A DNA stretch of 56,527 nucleotides from NCBI GenBank assembly GCA_903918375.1, contig CAIXED010000045.1:1-56527 (forward strand), written 5' to 3'. The notes beneath the pieces were generated by a model that saw nothing but the letters and a program-made list of their open reading frames with translations, was not told where the DNA came from and ran no database searches. How positions within the stretch are numbered: the stretch's first letter is position 1; every line of letters starts with the position of its first letter. This DNA comes from an uncultured Pseudomonadota bacterium. Its GTDB lineage: Bacteria; Pseudomonadota; Gammaproteobacteria; Methylococcales; Methylomonadaceae. Below are positions 9,472-20,029 of the stretch, piece by piece. Position numbers and translations under genes: made by a program.

Positions 9472-9723
9472 ATGTTGCAAGCAGAAATTCAGATTGATAC
9501 TCAAGGACACTTAGTGATTCCTGTGGAATTAATGCAAGCTGTTAATTTTGGTAGAAACTCGGCCATGGTTGCCAGAGTCGATGGTGAGCGTTTAATTCTG
9601 GAGAAACGTGAGACAGTTAAACAACGAGTAAGGCAACGTTTTGCCAATATTCCCGCTGATCTGAGTTTGGTAGATGAGCTGATTGCCGAGCGTCGTCGAG
9701 ATGCTGATTTGGAACTGATTTAA
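9472..9723 (+). CDS. vapB: VapB-type antitoxin (AbrB/SpoVT fold)
   Basis: The 83-residue protein starts with a swapped-hairpin AbrB-like segment (EIQIDTQGHLVIPVELM, ARVDGERLILEKR) for DNA binding. An arginine-rich and acidic tail follows, likely the toxin-binding part. ATG 9472 is chosen because AGGAGG lies four bases upstream; an upstream in-frame start lacks this and would add unrelated residues. Its TAA overlaps the ATG of the PIN toxin by one base (TAATG), the normal arrangement of VapBC pairs. Such antitoxins autoregulate their promoter together with the toxin. Confidence 0.85.
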   Translation: MLQAEIQIDTQGHLVIPVELMQAVNFGRNSAMVARVDGERLILEKRETVKQRVRQRFANIPADLSLVDELIAERRRDADLELI

Positions 9724-10109
9724 TGAAAGTCGTTTTAGATGCTTCTGCTTTATTAGCCTTTCTACACAATGAGCCTGGAGCTGCCTTAGTTGATGACGTG
9801 ATTGCTGATAGTGTTATCAGTACGGTTAATTGGTCGGAAGTTATGCAGAAATGTCTGTTTCGAAGGGTTGATGTTGATGGTTTGCGTGACGATCTGGAAT
9901 CGCTGGGGTTAACAATTGTCAATTTCTCCGTTGAAGAAGCAGAGTGCGCTGCTGAATTATGGTCTGTTACTCGGTCGTTGGGATTATCTTTGGGTGATAG
10001 AGCCTGTCTTGCATTCGCATTGTTAGGTCGTTATCGGGTTTTGACAGCTGATAAAGCGTGGTTGAATGTGCCTGAAAATCTGAATCTTGATATTCAAGTC
10101 ATACGTTAA
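9723..10109 (+). CDS. vapC: VapC-type PIN-domain toxin ribonuclease
   Basis: At 128 residues this is a standard-length PIN nuclease. The four acidic metal-binding residues are present: Asp6 (VVLDASALLA), Glu39 (NWSEV), Asp92 (LGDRACLA) and Asp110 (TADKAW). VapC enzymes cleave tRNA or rRNA at specific sites when released from the antitoxin; the target of this one cannot be told. Translation is coupled to the antitoxin. A strong intrinsic terminator follows. Confidence 0.92.
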   Translation: MKVVLDASALLAFLHNEPGAALVDDVIADSVISTVNWSEVMQKCLFRRVDVDGLRDDLESLGLTIVNFSVEEAECAAELWSVTRSLGLSLGDRACLAFALLGRYRVLTADKAWLNVPENLNLDIQVIR

Positions 10110-10123
10110 ATTTTCACTTCATT

Positions 10124-10153
10124 AGCTTTGAAGTTTACGGTCAAAGCTTTTTC
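10124..10153 (+). terminator. Intrinsic terminator of the vapBC operon
   Basis: An 8-bp stem (agctttga with tcaaagct) and a 9-base loop are followed by a T-rich run (ttttcttt), 14 bp after the vapC stop. Confidence 0.8.
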
Positions 10154-10181
10154 TTTACGACGTTAGTCGCGAACTTATCAA

Positions 10182-11927
10182 ATGTATCTACAAGGCATCA
10201 AAAAAGCCATTGCCCCGCGTCCAGTGAGTGGCAATCCCTCAGCGTTATCCGAACTCGATCCGGTTTTACAAGGGATTTTCAGTACGCGCGGCATCAAAAA
10301 AACTGATGAACTGGAACGTAGCTTAAGCAAACTGCCTTCACCGTGGTTGTTAAGCGGGATGCAGTTGATGGTCGATGAATTGCTCAGTGCAATTCGCAAC
10401 CAGAAAGCGATTTGTATCGTCGCCGATTTCGATGCCGATGGTGCTACCAGTTGCGCTTTAGCCATGCAAGGCTTGGCTTTGCTCGGTGCCAAACGCTTAG
10501 ATTTTGTGGTGCCGAATCGGTTTGAATACGGCTATGGCCTGACGCCTGAAATTGTCGAACTGGTTAAGCAGCAACAGCCGGATGTGATTATTACCGTTGA
10601 TAACGGTATTTCCAGTATTGATGGGGTAAAAGCCGCTAAAGCCGCTGGCATTAAAGTGTTAATCACCGATCATCATTTACCGGGTACTGAGTTGCCTGAT
10701 GCCGATGCCATCGTTAACCCCAATTTGCCTGATGACAAATTCCCAAGCCGCAATATTGCTGGGGTAGGGGTGATGTTTTATGTTCTGATGGCGTTGCGGA
10801 TTCGTTTGCGTGAAGCGCATTGGTTTGAACAACACGCCATCCCCGAACCGAATTTGGCGCAATTATTGGATTACGTGGCCTTGGGCACGGTTGCTGACGT
10901 GGTGGCTTTGGATCAAGTCAATCGGATTCTGGTACATCAGGGGTTATTGCGGATTCGCTCCGGCCAATGTCATGCGGGGATTAAGGCCTTGGTAGAAATT
11001 GCCGGCAAGCAATTAGCCAGTATTCACGGGGCTGATTTGGGCTTTTCGATTGCCCCACGCTTAAATGCCGCAGGCAGAATGGACGATATGTCATTGGGGA
11101 TTCAATGTTTATTGACCCATGATGTTGAACTGGCGCGGGATATGGCCGAACAATTGGATACTTTGAACCAAGATCGCAAAGGTATCGAAGGCCAGATGAA
11201 AACCGAAGCGATGGCGTTGTTATCCGAGATGAAAGCTTTGGATGAAAAGCACGTTTCAGCCGGTGTCTGTCTTTATGATGACGGCTGGCATCAAGGTGTG
11301 ATTGGGATTTTGGCCTCGCGGATTAAAGACCGTTTGCATCGTCCAGTGATTGCTTTTGCACCCGCAGATGATGGTGAAATTAAAGGTTCAGCACGATCTA
11401 TCAACGGTGTGCATATTCGTGATGTCTTGAGTGAAATCGCCGCTGCTCATCCTCAATTGCTGAGTAAATTTGGTGGTCATGCAATGGCGGCAGGTTTAAC
11501 CATCAAGCTGCGTGATTATCCGCATTTTGTGTTGTTATTCGCGGAAACCGTGGAAGCGAAATTACAGCAAGTCGATTTAGAGCAAAAGGTTTGGACGGAT
11601 GGGCAATTGACTGAACAGCATCTAAACCAAGCTTTTGCTGAGCAATTACAACAAGCCGCGATTTGGGGGCAGGCGTTTCCAGAGCCGGTGTTTGATGGCG
11701 TGTTTGATGTGATTCAATGCCGGATTGTTGGTCAGCAACATTTGAAATTCGTGTTGCGTATGCCATTTAGCAATTTGTTGATCGATGCTATCGCTTTTTT
11801 TGCCGATAAACCCGAGCATTGGTTAGGTTGTCGCAAAATCAATGCCGCTTATAAATTGGACGTCAACGAATTTCGTAATCAGCGTAGTTTGCAGTTGCAG
11901 CTACAGTATGTTGAAAAATTGGAGTAA
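10182..11927 (+). CDS. recJ: Single-stranded-DNA-specific exonuclease RecJ
   Basis: A 5'-3' ssDNA exonuclease of recombination and mismatch repair, 581 residues as expected. The DHH phosphoesterase motifs are visible in order: VADFDADGATS, VITVDNGIS, ITDHHLPG and ALGTVADVV. A DHHA1 domain carries GGHAMAAGLTI, and a C-terminal OB-fold region follows. The next gene begins 9 bp downstream, so the two are probably transcribed together although unrelated in function. Confidence 0.97.
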   Translation: MYLQGIKKAIAPRPVSGNPSALSELDPVLQGIFSTRGIKKTDELERSLSKLPSPWLLSGMQLMVDELLSAIRNQKAICIVADFDADGATSCALAMQGLALLGAKRLDFVVPNRFEYGYGLTPEIVELVKQQQPDVIITVDNGISSIDGVKAAKAAGIKVLITDHHLPGTELPDADAIVNPNLPDDKFPSRNIAGVGVMFYVLMALRIRLREAHWFEQHAIPEPNLAQLLDYVALGTVADVVALDQVNRILVHQGLLRIRSGQCHAGIKALVEIAGKQLASIHGADLGFSIAPRLNAAGRMDDMSLGIQCLLTHDVELARDMAEQLDTLNQDRKGIEGQMKTEAMALLSEMKALDEKHVSAGVCLYDDGWHQGVIGILASRIKDRLHRPVIAFAPADDGEIKGSARSINGVHIRDVLSEIAAAHPQLLSKFGGHAMAAGLTIKLRDYPHFVLLFAETVEAKLQQVDLEQKVWTDGQLTEQHLNQAFAEQLQQAAIWGQAFPEPVFDGVFDVIQCRIVGQQHLKFVLRMPFSNLLIDAIAFFADKPEHWLGCRKINAAYKLDVNEFRNQRSLQLQLQYVEKLE

Positions 11928-11936
11928 CAGGTTTTG

Positions 11937-13454
11937 ATGCTGGATAAATCGCTGGCTTGGATTAATAAACATTTATTGACGCTGCTATTGGCTGTGGCTG
12001 GTTTGCGTTTGGGGTTTTTAGCCTTGAATGGCTTGGATTTGCTGGGCGATGAAAGTTATTACTGGGATTGGTCGCGGCAACCGGATTGGTGTTATTACAG
12101 CAAACCGCCGATGGTGGCTTGGCTGATTGGCGCGTTCACTTGGTTATTGGGCGATTACACCTTTACTGTGCGTTTGCCGACCGTGATTTTAGGCACGGTT
12201 TTTCTAGCGTATTTCTACGCGACTGCTAAAGCCTTTTACGGACAACGAGCGGCGGCATTTGCCTTGCTGATGGTTTTGGCAACGCCGATTAATATGTTGG
12301 CCAATTTCTTGATGACCATCGATCCACCGCTGTATTGCTTTTGGATGATGAGTTTGTATTACCTGCGAAAAGCTTTGTTTGATGGTGCTAGTCGGGCTTG
12401 GCTTTGGGCAGGGATTGCGGGTGGTGCTGCGTTGTTAAGCAAGCAGGTAGCGATTGCTTTGCCGTTGTTGGTGTTAGTATTTTTAATCATCGAGCCATCG
12501 CGTCGACGGTTCTTGAAGCGCGAATTTTTCTGGTATTTGCTACCGATTTTGTTAGCGGCTTTGCCGATTTTGCTCTGGAATCAACAGCATGAGTGGGTGA
12601 TGTTTGGGCATAGCAAAGGCCATTTTGAACATAAAGAAGCACTGAGTTTTGCTCAGCATTTGAAAGATACGCTGGACTTTTTGCTCTACCAAGTGTTGTT
12701 GGTGTCACCGATTTTGTTTGCTGTGGTGGTAATCGTCAGTATTCATGCAGCGATTAAATTCAAAACCTTAACCGCACAACAACGCTTTTTATGGTTAATG
12801 GGGCCGTTGTTGCTGTTGGTGATTTTAGTGCTGAGTTTGCTGCAAAAAGTGCAGGGCAATTGGCCGATGCCGTTTTACTTTAGTGGCTTGATTTTACTAG
12901 CCGGTTATTGGCAAGCGGGCGCATGGCAGAAAACCTTGAAATTTGGCTTGGGATTGGGTTATTTGATGGTGGTGATGACTTGCATTTTGCCGTTGTTGCT
13001 ACAGCTGTTCAATTTGCAAAACACCGCTTTTGATCCGACTAAACGCTTCAAAAACTGGCAGCAAGTGGCGGTTGATATTCATCAGCAACGCCTAACTGCC
13101 TTACCTGATTTGCATGATAGTTTCGTGGTGGCTTTAGGTCATCGCTATTTAGCTAGTCAATTAGGCTTTTACTTAGCCGATCATCCGCCGGTATATCGTT
13201 TTGATACCAGTGGGCAGGTTTTGACGCAATACGAAGTTTGGGAAGGGCCGTTAAAATTTGTCGGTAAAAACGCCTTTGTGATTAGCGAAAGCGCGGATCA
13301 GGTCCCGGCTGATTTAAAATCGGCATTTGCTAGTTTTCGTTTGGTAGCGGAAATTGCCAATCCCAATAAAGCCAATTCATCGTATTTTTTATATCTCGCT
13401 GAAAATTTACAGGCATGGCCAAAGTCGGCGCAGCCATCACAATCTGACCATTAA
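11937..13454 (+). CDS. GT39-family membrane glycosyltransferase (ArnT/PMT-like)
   Basis: A multi-pass membrane protein of 505 residues with about twelve hydrophobic segments. The first periplasmic loop carries the acidic motif LLGDESYYWDWSR followed by YYSKPPMVAWL, typical of GT39 lipid-linked sugar transferases such as ArnT. ArnT moves an aminoarabinose from a polyprenyl carrier to lipid A, but the sugar and acceptor here are unknown and no arn genes lie nearby. ATG 11937 is preferred; a TTG one codon earlier is possible. A PAP2 phosphatase starts one base after the stop, a pairing consistent with recycling of a polyprenyl phosphate or dephosphorylation of lipid A. Confidence 0.85.
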   Translation: MLDKSLAWINKHLLTLLLAVAGLRLGFLALNGLDLLGDESYYWDWSRQPDWCYYSKPPMVAWLIGAFTWLLGDYTFTVRLPTVILGTVFLAYFYATAKAFYGQRAAAFALLMVLATPINMLANFLMTIDPPLYCFWMMSLYYLRKALFDGASRAWLWAGIAGGAALLSKQVAIALPLLVLVFLIIEPSRRRFLKREFFWYLLPILLAALPILLWNQQHEWVMFGHSKGHFEHKEALSFAQHLKDTLDFLLYQVLLVSPILFAVVVIVSIHAAIKFKTLTAQQRFLWLMGPLLLLVILVLSLLQKVQGNWPMPFYFSGLILLAGYWQAGAWQKTLKFGLGLGYLMVVMTCILPLLLQLFNLQNTAFDPTKRFKNWQQVAVDIHQQRLTALPDLHDSFVVALGHRYLASQLGFYLADHPPVYRFDTSGQVLTQYEVWEGPLKFVGKNAFVISESADQVPADLKSAFASFRLVAEIANPNKANSSYFLYLAENLQAWPKSAQPSQSDH

Positions 13455-13455
13455 T

Positions 13456-14136
13456 ATGACCCATCAACGTCGTTTTTATGAATTAATCACCGTGTTGTTT
13501 TTAGCCAGTATCACCACTTTGGTGTTTTGGCTAACCGATTGGGATTACCGTTTGGCATCGATTTTCTACCATCCTGAAAATCCTAATGACGTCTGGCCTT
13601 TGCAACATGCTTGGTTTTTAAAACTGTTATTTGATTACGCTTTCCCTTTCACTGTCGCCGTCGGTGGCGGTGCTTTATTGGTGTTCTTGTTAAGTCATGT
13701 TCACGATCACAGTCGCCGCTATCGTCGCCAAGCTTTGTATATTTTGCTGGTGATTGCTTTAGGGCCAGGGGTGGTGGTGAATTTGATTGTTAAAGACCAT
13801 TGGGGCAGGCCGCGTCCGGTGCATATCCAAGAGTTTGGCGGTGAGTTTCAATATGTGCCGCCGGTTAAATTAGGCCACACCACCGATAAATCCTTTGTCT
13901 GCGGGCATTGTTCGGTCGGCTATGCTTTTTTTGCGGTGTATTTTTTGGCGCAAAACCATAAGTTAATTTATCTGGCTTTAACCTTGGGTTTGGCTTGGAC
14001 CATGGGCTTCACGCGGATGACGGCGGGCGGTCATTTTGTCTCGGATATTTTATGGTCAGGCTATTTAGTGTTCTTGGTGGCTTATGCTTTGTATTACGGC
14101 TGGTATGCCCGAATTAAGCCCAATGCGCTTGAATAA
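13456..14136 (+). CDS. PAP2-family membrane phosphatase
   Basis: A 226-residue membrane protein with the three PAP2 motifs: KDHWGRPRP, a variant second motif CGHCSVGYAF (Cys in place of the usual Ser of PSGH), and TRMTAGGHFVSD with the nucleophilic histidine. PAP2 enzymes dephosphorylate lipid A, undecaprenyl pyrophosphate or phosphatidylglycerol phosphate at the outer face of the membrane. ATG 13456 is chosen because it follows the GT39 stop by one base and begins just before the first hydrophobic segment. A longer frame into the GT39 gene has no support. The link to lipid A is inferred from the neighbour. Confidence 0.85.
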   Translation: MTHQRRFYELITVLFLASITTLVFWLTDWDYRLASIFYHPENPNDVWPLQHAWFLKLLFDYAFPFTVAVGGGALLVFLLSHVHDHSRRYRRQALYILLVIALGPGVVVNLIVKDHWGRPRPVHIQEFGGEFQYVPPVKLGHTTDKSFVCGHCSVGYAFFAVYFLAQNHKLIYLALTLGLAWTMGFTRMTAGGHFVSDILWSGYLVFLVAYALYYGWYARIKPNALE

Positions 14137-14156
14137 CTGGGTTTTCGAGTTTAGCT

Positions 14157-14165
14157 TGTTATAAT
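14157..14165 (+). promoter_or_regulatory. Extended -10 promoter for dapA-bamC
   Basis: TGTTATAAT gives a perfect -10 hexamer with the extended TG, 35 bp before the dapA start codon. The -35 region is poor, as is usual for extended -10 promoters. A transcript starting near 14172 would have a short leader containing GAGAG before the ATG. Confidence 0.6.
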
Positions 14166-14200
14166 GACCCAGTTTTGTATCACCCGAATGAGAGAATTGC

Positions 14201-15082
14201 ATGATTCAAGGTAGTATCGTTGCACTAGTAACCCCGATGACCGAGGACGGTGCGGTGGATGAAGTTAGCCTTAAAAAGCTAATTGAATTCCATATCGAGC
14301 AAGGCACAGATGCCTTAGTTGCAGTGGGCACCACAGGTGAATCAGCCACTTTAGATGAAGATGAACATTGCCAAGTCATTAAATTGACGGTAGATACGGT
14401 CGCTGGCCGGATTCCCGTGATTGCTGGCACCGGTGCTAATTGCACCCGCGAAGCAATTCAATTAACCCAAAGAGCCAAACAAGCCGGTGCCGATGCCTGT
14501 TTGTTAGTCACACCGTACTACAACAAGCCGACTCAAGAAGGTTTGTATCTGCATTACAAAGCGATTGCCGAAGCAGTCGATATTCCACAAATTCTCTATA
14601 ACGTCCCTGGCCGTACTGCTTGCGATATGTTGCCGGAAACGGTGGGTCGATTGGCTAAAATCAACAACATTGTTGGCGTTAAAGAAGCTACTGGCAAACT
14701 AGAGCGGGTTAAACAAATTCGTAATTTAGTCGGCGATGATTTTGCGATTTATACCGGTGATGATGCCACTAGCCGCGAATTTTGCTTATTAGGTGGTAAT
14801 GGCAGTATCACCGTCAGCGGTAATGTGGCGCCAAAATTAGTTCACCAAATGTTGATGGCAGCTATCAACGGCAACGCTGAGTTAGCAGCAGAAATCGACG
14901 TCAAATTGACCGGTTTGCATAATGATTTATTCATTCAATCCAATCCTATCCCAGTGAAATGGGCGGTGGCAGAAATGGGCTTGATGGGCAAAGGGATTCG
15001 TTTACCGCTGACTTGGTTAAGCCCTGAATGTGAAGCGACAGTTCGTCAAGCAATGCAGCAAGCAGGTGTGATCACAGCATGA
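14201..15082 (+). CDS. dapA: 4-hydroxy-tetrahydrodipicolinate synthase
   Basis: Condenses pyruvate with aspartate semialdehyde in the lysine/diaminopimelate pathway. All key residues fall at the same positions as in the E. coli enzyme: Thr44 (GTTGESAT), Tyr107 ([11 protein letters not shown]), Tyr133 (YNVPGRT) and the Schiff-base Lys161 (GVKEATG). The length of 293 residues is typical. The stop overlaps the start of bamC by four bases (ATGA), an arrangement also common in other gammaproteobacteria. Confidence 0.98.
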   Translation: MIQGSIVALVTPMTEDGAVDEVSLKKLIEFHIEQGTDALVAVGTTGESATLDEDEHCQVIKLTVDTVAGRIPVIAGTGANCTREAIQLTQRAKQAGADACLLVTPYYNKPTQEGLYLHYKAIAEAVDIPQILYNVPGRTACDMLPETVGRLAKINNIVGVKEATGKLERVKQIRNLVGDDFAIYTGDDATSREFCLLGGNGSITVSGNVAPKLVHQMLMAAINGNAELAAEIDVKLTGLHNDLFIQSNPIPVKWAVAEMGLMGKGIRLPLTWLSPECEATVRQAMQQAGVITA

Positions 15083-15792
15083 ATAAAACCATCATTAATA
15101 GAGGCTTAGCAATATTGGTATTGCTGCAATTCAGTACAGCATGTAGCACTATTAAAAGCTGGTTCCCTGATAAAGAACGTGATTATCAATTTAGATCAGA
15201 AATCGCGCCCTTAATTATTCCCGATGATTTAAAAGCTAAAACCGCATCGTTAGCGATGCCGGTGGCGAACGGACGCACACCAGAGCAAATGGCCGCAGCT
15301 GCGGTGGCTCAGGCAACTAACGAAGCTAAAGCGGTTGCGGCAGCACCGGCGAAAAAAGCTGAATCCGAAACTAAGGCACCGCCTACAAAAGCCGCTGGCT
15401 CCGGTGTCAGTAGCTTACAAATCGACCAGTCACAAACTCAATCGGCGCGTTTAGTCGGTCGAGCATTAAGTCGCCAAAAACTAGAAATTGTCGAACGTAA
15501 TATTGATAAAGGTTATTTCTATATCAAATTCGACCCTCATGCGGTTAAAGCCGAAGACAAAGATTTTTGGGATGAATGGAATTTTATGTTCGGCGCAGAC
15601 CCAAGTAACGAACAAGAATATCGGATTAGTTTGCAAGAAATTGCCCCACAATCGACCGAAGTGACGATTCAAGACAGCGATGGCAAAAGCTTATCCAATT
15701 CAGTCGCCACCAACTTACTTAAATTAATTGCCGAAGCGATTAATCAAGATCTAGCAACGCCAGCAGCGGCGGGTGATAAACCGGCACCATAA
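15079..15792 (+). CDS. bamC: Outer membrane assembly lipoprotein BamC
   Basis: A signal peptide with a lipobox ending FSTAC and the N-terminal conserved segment of BamC ([15 protein letters not shown], then PLIIPDDLK), which contacts BamD. An Ala-rich linker (about residues 60-105) leads to a helix-grip domain ([28 protein letters not shown]). At 237 residues it is shorter than the E. coli protein and appears to have only one helix-grip domain. It is a non-essential accessory of the BAM complex. Overlap with dapA supports co-expression. Confidence 0.88.
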   Translation: MNKTIINRGLAILVLLQFSTACSTIKSWFPDKERDYQFRSEIAPLIIPDDLKAKTASLAMPVANGRTPEQMAAAAVAQATNEAKAVAAAPAKKAESETKAPPTKAAGSGVSSLQIDQSQTQSARLVGRALSRQKLEIVERNIDKGYFYIKFDPHAVKAEDKDFWDEWNFMFGADPSNEQEYRISLQEIAPQSTEVTIQDSDGKSLSNSVATNLLKLIAEAINQDLATPAAAGDKPAP

Positions 15793-15818
15793 TCGGTTTT
15801 GACAATTATTTGATCAAC

Positions 15819-15848
15819 AATCGCCCGTTTAACGGGCGATTTAATTTC
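15819..15848 (+). terminator. Intrinsic terminator after bamC
   Basis: A 9-bp GC-rich stem (aatcgcccg with cgggcgatt), loop TTTAA and a T-rich tail (taattt) lie 26 bp after the bamC stop and before purL. Confidence 0.8.
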
Positions 15849-15889
15849 ACACTTTCGCAACTCGCTTCACCCACGATTCCAAGGCTGAC

Positions 15890-18800
15890 ATGTTGACCAT
15901 TCCAGGAACCTCCGCACTTTCCCGTTTCCGCATTGAAAAATTGCTGACCGAACTTCAAGCGATTGATAGCCAAATTTCGGCTATTACTGCGCAATATCAG
16001 CATTTGATTTATCAAGACTTATCAGGTGTTAATAATTTTAGTGAAGACCAATTTAGTATGCTCAAACGGCTTTTAGATTACGGTTATGCTGAACCGATTA
16101 CACCTTTGCAAGGTGATAAGTTTTGGATTGTGCCTAGAATAGGTACTATCACTTCATGGTCTAGTAAAGCGACAGAGATAGCTCGAAGATGTGGATTAGA
16201 TATTTTTCGTATAGAACGAATTGTTGAATACACTATTGCAGCTACTTATTCCTTATCGGACGTAACACAGCAAAATATAAAAAAACTGCTGCATGACAGA
16301 ATGACTCAGCAAGTAATTATTGATCGCATTCAATTAAATTCTTTAATTACAGCTCATGACCCGCAGCCTTTACAAACTGTGGCGATTATTGAACAAGGCC
16401 GCAAGGCTTTGGTTCAAGCCAACACCAGCTTAGGCTTGGCATTATCGGCTGATGAAATTGATTATTTGACCAGCAGCTTTAGCCAACTAGGTCGTAACCC
16501 GACTGACGTTGAATTGATGATGTTCGCTCAAGCCAACTCTGAGCATTGCCGTCACAAAATTTTCAATGCCAGCTGGACTATTGATGGCGAGGAACAAGCA
16601 AAATCCTTATTCGCCATGATTCGTAATACACACACCCAAAACCCGCAAGGGATTTTGTCGGCTTACAGCGACAATGCTTCGGTGATGGAAGGTTCGACCG
16701 CGCAAGTGTTCATCCGCGATGCTAATAGTCATGCTTACGGCTATGTTGAAGAGCCGGCGCATATTTTGATGAAAGTCGAAACTCACAATCACCCAACCGC
16801 AATTTCTCCTCATCCGGGTGCGGCAACTGGTTCTGGCGGTGAAATTCGTGACGAAGGCGCGACCGGTCGTGGTTCGGCAACCAAAGCCGGTTTGACTGGT
16901 TTTAGCGTTTCACATTTAAAAATCCCCGGTTTCGAACAACCTTGGGAAACTGACAACGGTAAGCCGGAACGAATTGCTTCAGCGTTGAATATCATGCTCG
17001 AAGGTCCTATCGGTGGCGCAGCGTTTAATAATGAATTTGGTCGTCCTAACCTTGCTGGTTATTTCCGTAGCTTTGAACAAAACGCTGAAACTGGCGAAGC
17101 CAATCAATTCCGTGGTTATCACAAGCCAATTATGATCGCTGGCGGTATGGGCAATATTCGCCCGATGCTGGTGGATAAACATCCGATTCCAGCCGGTTCC
17201 TTGATCATCATTCTCGGCGGCCCTGCGATGTTAATCGGTTTGGGCGGTGGCGCAGCGTCTTCACAAACTTCCGGTGAAAGTGCCGCAGAATTGGATTTCG
17301 CTTCAGTTCAGCGCGAAAACCCAGAAATGGAACGTCGTTGCCAAGAAGTGATTAACCACTGTAATTCTTTAGGCGACAAAACCCCGATTATTTCGATTCA
17401 CGATATCGGTGCCGGTGGTTTGTCGAACGCGGTGCCAGAAATTATTCATGATTGTGATCGCGGCGGTCGATTTGAACTTCGCAAAGTAAAGAATGCTGAT
17501 TGGGGCATGTCACCAATGCAAATCTGGTGTAACGAAGCCCAAGAGCGTTATGTGGTGGCGATTAAGCCAGAATCATTGGCGCAATTTGAAGCCTTCTGCG
17601 AACGTGAAAACTGCTTATATGCGGTGATAGGCGAAGCGACTGACGAAGAACATTTAACCCTGAGCGATGAATGGTTAGGCGGTAAACCGGTCGATTTACC
17701 GATGTCGGTTTTATTCGGCAAGCCACCGAAAATGCACCGTGATGTCACTCGCGTCGTTAAAAACTTGCCTGACTTGGCGCTACAAAATGTCGATTTAAGC
17801 GAAGCGGTGAAGCGGGTTTTAGCTTTCCCAGCCGTGGCTGATAAAAGCTTTTTGATTCATATCGGTGACCGTTCGGTAACCGGTTTAGTGGCTCGCGATC
17901 AAATGGTTGGCCCTTGGCAAATTCCTGTCGCGGATGTTGCGGTGACGGCTTCTGGTTTTTACGCGCACACCGGTGAAGCGATGGCGTTGGGAGAACGTAC
18001 TCCGATCGCCTTGATTGATGGCCCCGCATCAGGCCGAATGGCGATTGGCGAAGCTTTAACCAACTTGGCTGCTGCTCGAATTGACAGCATCAATGACATT
18101 AAATTATCCGCTAACTGGATGGCTGCTGCCGGTAGTCCGGGCGAAGATGCGGTGTTGTTTGATACCGTTAAAGCGGTGGGTATGGAATTGTGTCCCGCTT
18201 TGGGGATTGCGATTCCGGTTGGTAAAGATTCTTTGTCGATGAAATCGGTTTGGAAAGATGACGCTGGCGAAAAAACCATGACTTCGCCGCTGTCGTTAAT
18301 CATTACCGCTTTTGCGCCAGTTGATGATGTTCGCAAAACCTTAACCCCACAACTGCAAGCGGTTGACAGCAGTTTATTGTTAATCGATTTAGGCCAAGGC
18401 AAAAATCGTTTAGGTGGTTCGGTTTTAGCGCAGGTTTATCAGCAATTAGGTAATCAAGCGCCGGATTTAAACGATGCTGAAGTTTTCAAAGCCTTCTTTG
18501 AGGCGATTCAAAACTTAAACCAAAACCGCTTGTTGCTGGCTTATCACGACCGTGCGGATGGCGGTTTATTAGCCACCGTTACCGAAATGCTGTTCGCTGG
18601 TCGTCAAGGCGTTGACTTGAATTTAGACAGTTTAGGTGCGGACTATTTAGCGGCTTTGTTTAATGAAGAACTAGGTGCTGTAGTGCAAGTTGCCAATAAA
18701 AACTTAGCTATTGTGCAACAAGTGTTTGCTTATGCCGGTTTAGTTGATCACTGTCATGTCATCGGCCAAGTGGTTGCTGGTCAGAGATTACAAATTAGCC

Positions 18801-19765
18801 ATCAGCAACAAGTGATTTTCAGCGCTGATCGGGCTGAATTACAACAAACTTGGTCAGAAGTCAGCTACCGGATGCAAGCTTTGCGTGACAATCCAGAGTG
18901 CGCCAAACAACAGTTTGAGCGAATTGCTGATGATAACGATCCAGGTTTAAGCGCGGTATTAACTTATGACCTCAACGACAATATCGTTGCCCATTTAGCC
19001 CACGGCCATAGACCTAAAGTCGCAATTTTGCGTGAGCAAGGTGTGAATGGTCATGTCGAAATGGCGGCGGCGTTTGATCGTGCTGGTTTTGCGGCGATTG
19101 ACGTTCACATGACCGACATTATTTCTGGTCGTGTGACTTTAGCTGATTTCACCGGCTTGGTGGCTTGTGGTGGTTTCTCTTACGGTGACGTATTAGGTGC
19201 TGGCGGCGGCTGGGCGAAATCAATTTTGTTTAACCCAACAGCCCGTGATGAATTCGCGGCCTTCTTTGCCCGCCAAGATACTTTCGGCTTAGGGGTTTGT
19301 AACGGTTGCCAAATGATGTCCGGCTTAAAAGAAATCATTCCTGGCGCAGAGCATTGGCCACAGTTCAAACGCAATTTGTCAGAGCAGTTTGAAGCCCGTG
19401 TCGCGATGGTGAAAATCCAAGCTTCACCTTCGGTATTCTTCAAAGGTATGGAAGGTTCCATGTTGCCTGTGGTGGTTGCTCATGGCGAAGGTCGCGCTGA
19501 GTTTGCCGGCAATCCAAGTGATGCAGCAGTTGCGGTTAGCTATGTCGATAATTACGGCAATTCAACCACCGTATTCCCAGCCAATCCGAACGGCTCACCA
19601 GATGGTATCACCGGCTTAACTACCACCGATGGCCGTTTCACCATCATGATGCCGCACCCAGAACGCTGCTTCCGCGCCGTGCAAAACTCTTGGCATCCAG
19701 CCGACTGGCAAGAAGATGGCGCTTGGTTGCGGATGTTTAGAAATGCACGGCAGTGGGTTGGTTAA
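15890..19765 (+). CDS. purL: Phosphoribosylformylglycinamidine synthase
   Basis: The large single-chain PurL of gammaproteobacteria (1291 residues), which converts FGAR, glutamine and ATP to FGAM in purine synthesis. The N-terminal PurS-like domain is followed by two AIRS-like halves ([34 protein letters not shown]). The C-terminal class I glutamine amidotransferase has its nucleophilic Cys in [13 protein letters not shown] and the His-Glu part in [10 protein letters not shown]. Start ATG 15890 gives the standard N-terminus [14 protein letters not shown]. It stands alone, as purL usually does. Confidence 0.98.
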   Translation: MLTIPGTSALSRFRIEKLLTELQAIDSQISAITAQYQHLIYQDLSGVNNFSEDQFSMLKRLLDYGYAEPITPLQGDKFWIVPRIGTITSWSSKATEIARRCGLDIFRIERIVEYTIAATYSLSDVTQQNIKKLLHDRMTQQVIIDRIQLNSLITAHDPQPLQTVAIIEQGRKALVQANTSLGLALSADEIDYLTSSFSQLGRNPTDVELMMFAQANSEHCRHKIFNASWTIDGEEQAKSLFAMIRNTHTQNPQGILSAYSDNASVMEGSTAQVFIRDANSHAYGYVEEPAHILMKVETHNHPTAISPHPGAATGSGGEIRDEGATGRGSATKAGLTGFSVSHLKIPGFEQPWETDNGKPERIASALNIMLEGPIGGAAFNNEFGRPNLAGYFRSFEQNAETGEANQFRGYHKPIMIAGGMGNIRPMLVDKHPIPAGSLIIILGGPAMLIGLGGGAASSQTSGESAAELDFASVQRENPEMERRCQEVINHCNSLGDKTPIISIHDIGAGGLSNAVPEIIHDCDRGGRFELRKVKNADWGMSPMQIWCNEAQERYVVAIKPESLAQFEAFCERENCLYAVIGEATDEEHLTLSDEWLGGKPVDLPMSVLFGKPPKMHRDVTRVVKNLPDLALQNVDLSEAVKRVLAFPAVADKSFLIHIGDRSVTGLVARDQMVGPWQIPVADVAVTASGFYAHTGEAMALGERTPIALIDGPASGRMAIGEALTNLAAARIDSINDIKLSANWMAAAGSPGEDAVLFDTVKAVGMELCPALGIAIPVGKDSLSMKSVWKDDAGEKTMTSPLSLIITAFAPVDDVRKTLTPQLQAVDSSLLLIDLGQGKNRLGGSVLAQVYQQLGNQAPDLNDAEVFKAFFEAIQNLNQNRLLLAYHDRADGGLLATVTEMLFAGRQGVDLNLDSLGADYLAALFNEELGAVVQVANKNLAIVQQVFAYAGLVDHCHVIGQVVAGQRLQISHQQQVIFSADRAELQQTWSEVSYRMQALRDNPECAKQQFERIADDNDPGLSAVLTYDLNDNIVAHLAHGHRPKVAILREQGVNGHVEMAAAFDRAGFAAIDVHMTDIISGRVTLADFTGLVACGGFSYGDVLGAGGGWAKSILFNPTARDEFAAFFARQDTFGLGVCNGCQMMSGLKEIIPGAEHWPQFKRNLSEQFEARVAMVKIQASPSVFFKGMEGSMLPVVVAHGEGRAEFAGNPSDAAVAVSYVDNYGNSTTVFPANPNGSPDGITGLTTTDGRFTIMMPHPERCFRAVQNSWHPADWQEDGAWLRMFRNARQWVG

Positions 19766-19888
19766 TAACTGATGTTTTACTCATAGTTTGTATTTTTAAT
19801 AGGGAATCAGCGGTAAAGAATGAAAGTTTTGTAGCTATATCTAGTAGTGTTGGGTGACATTAGATTGGCATTATCATTAGTATGATGA

Positions 19889-19988
19889 CTAACAATAATG
19901 CCGTCATTCCCGCGAAGGCGGGAATCCAGAGGTCGAAGTCCGTCAGCTAGATTCCCGCCTTCGCGGGAATGACGAAGCTAACAATAAT
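19889..19988. repeat. Inverted-repeat element with 24-bp arms bounded by an 11-bp direct repeat
   Basis: Perfect 24-bp arms at 19902-19925 and 19951-19974 (beginning cgtcattcccgcgaa) flank a 25-bp centre. The direct repeat ctaacaataat lies at 19889-19899 and again at 19978-19988, immediately outside the element, and reads as a target-site duplication. Related arms recur at 50122-50194 and 56329-56356, so this is a dispersed MITE/REP-like family. No coding capacity. Confidence 0.8.
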
Positions 19989-20029
19989 AAAGAAGTCAAT
20001 GATATTTAAGGTAACTCTCTATGGCTTTG

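Noticed and set aside
13354-13455. Upstream extension of the PAP2 gene into the GT39 gene.
   Set aside because: The extension has no hydrophobic or conserved content and ignores an ATG placed one base after the preceding stop.
15806-16015. Minus-strand frame overlapping the bamC-purL gap.
   Set aside because: It covers an obvious terminator hairpin and the conserved start of purL, so it is a shadow frame.
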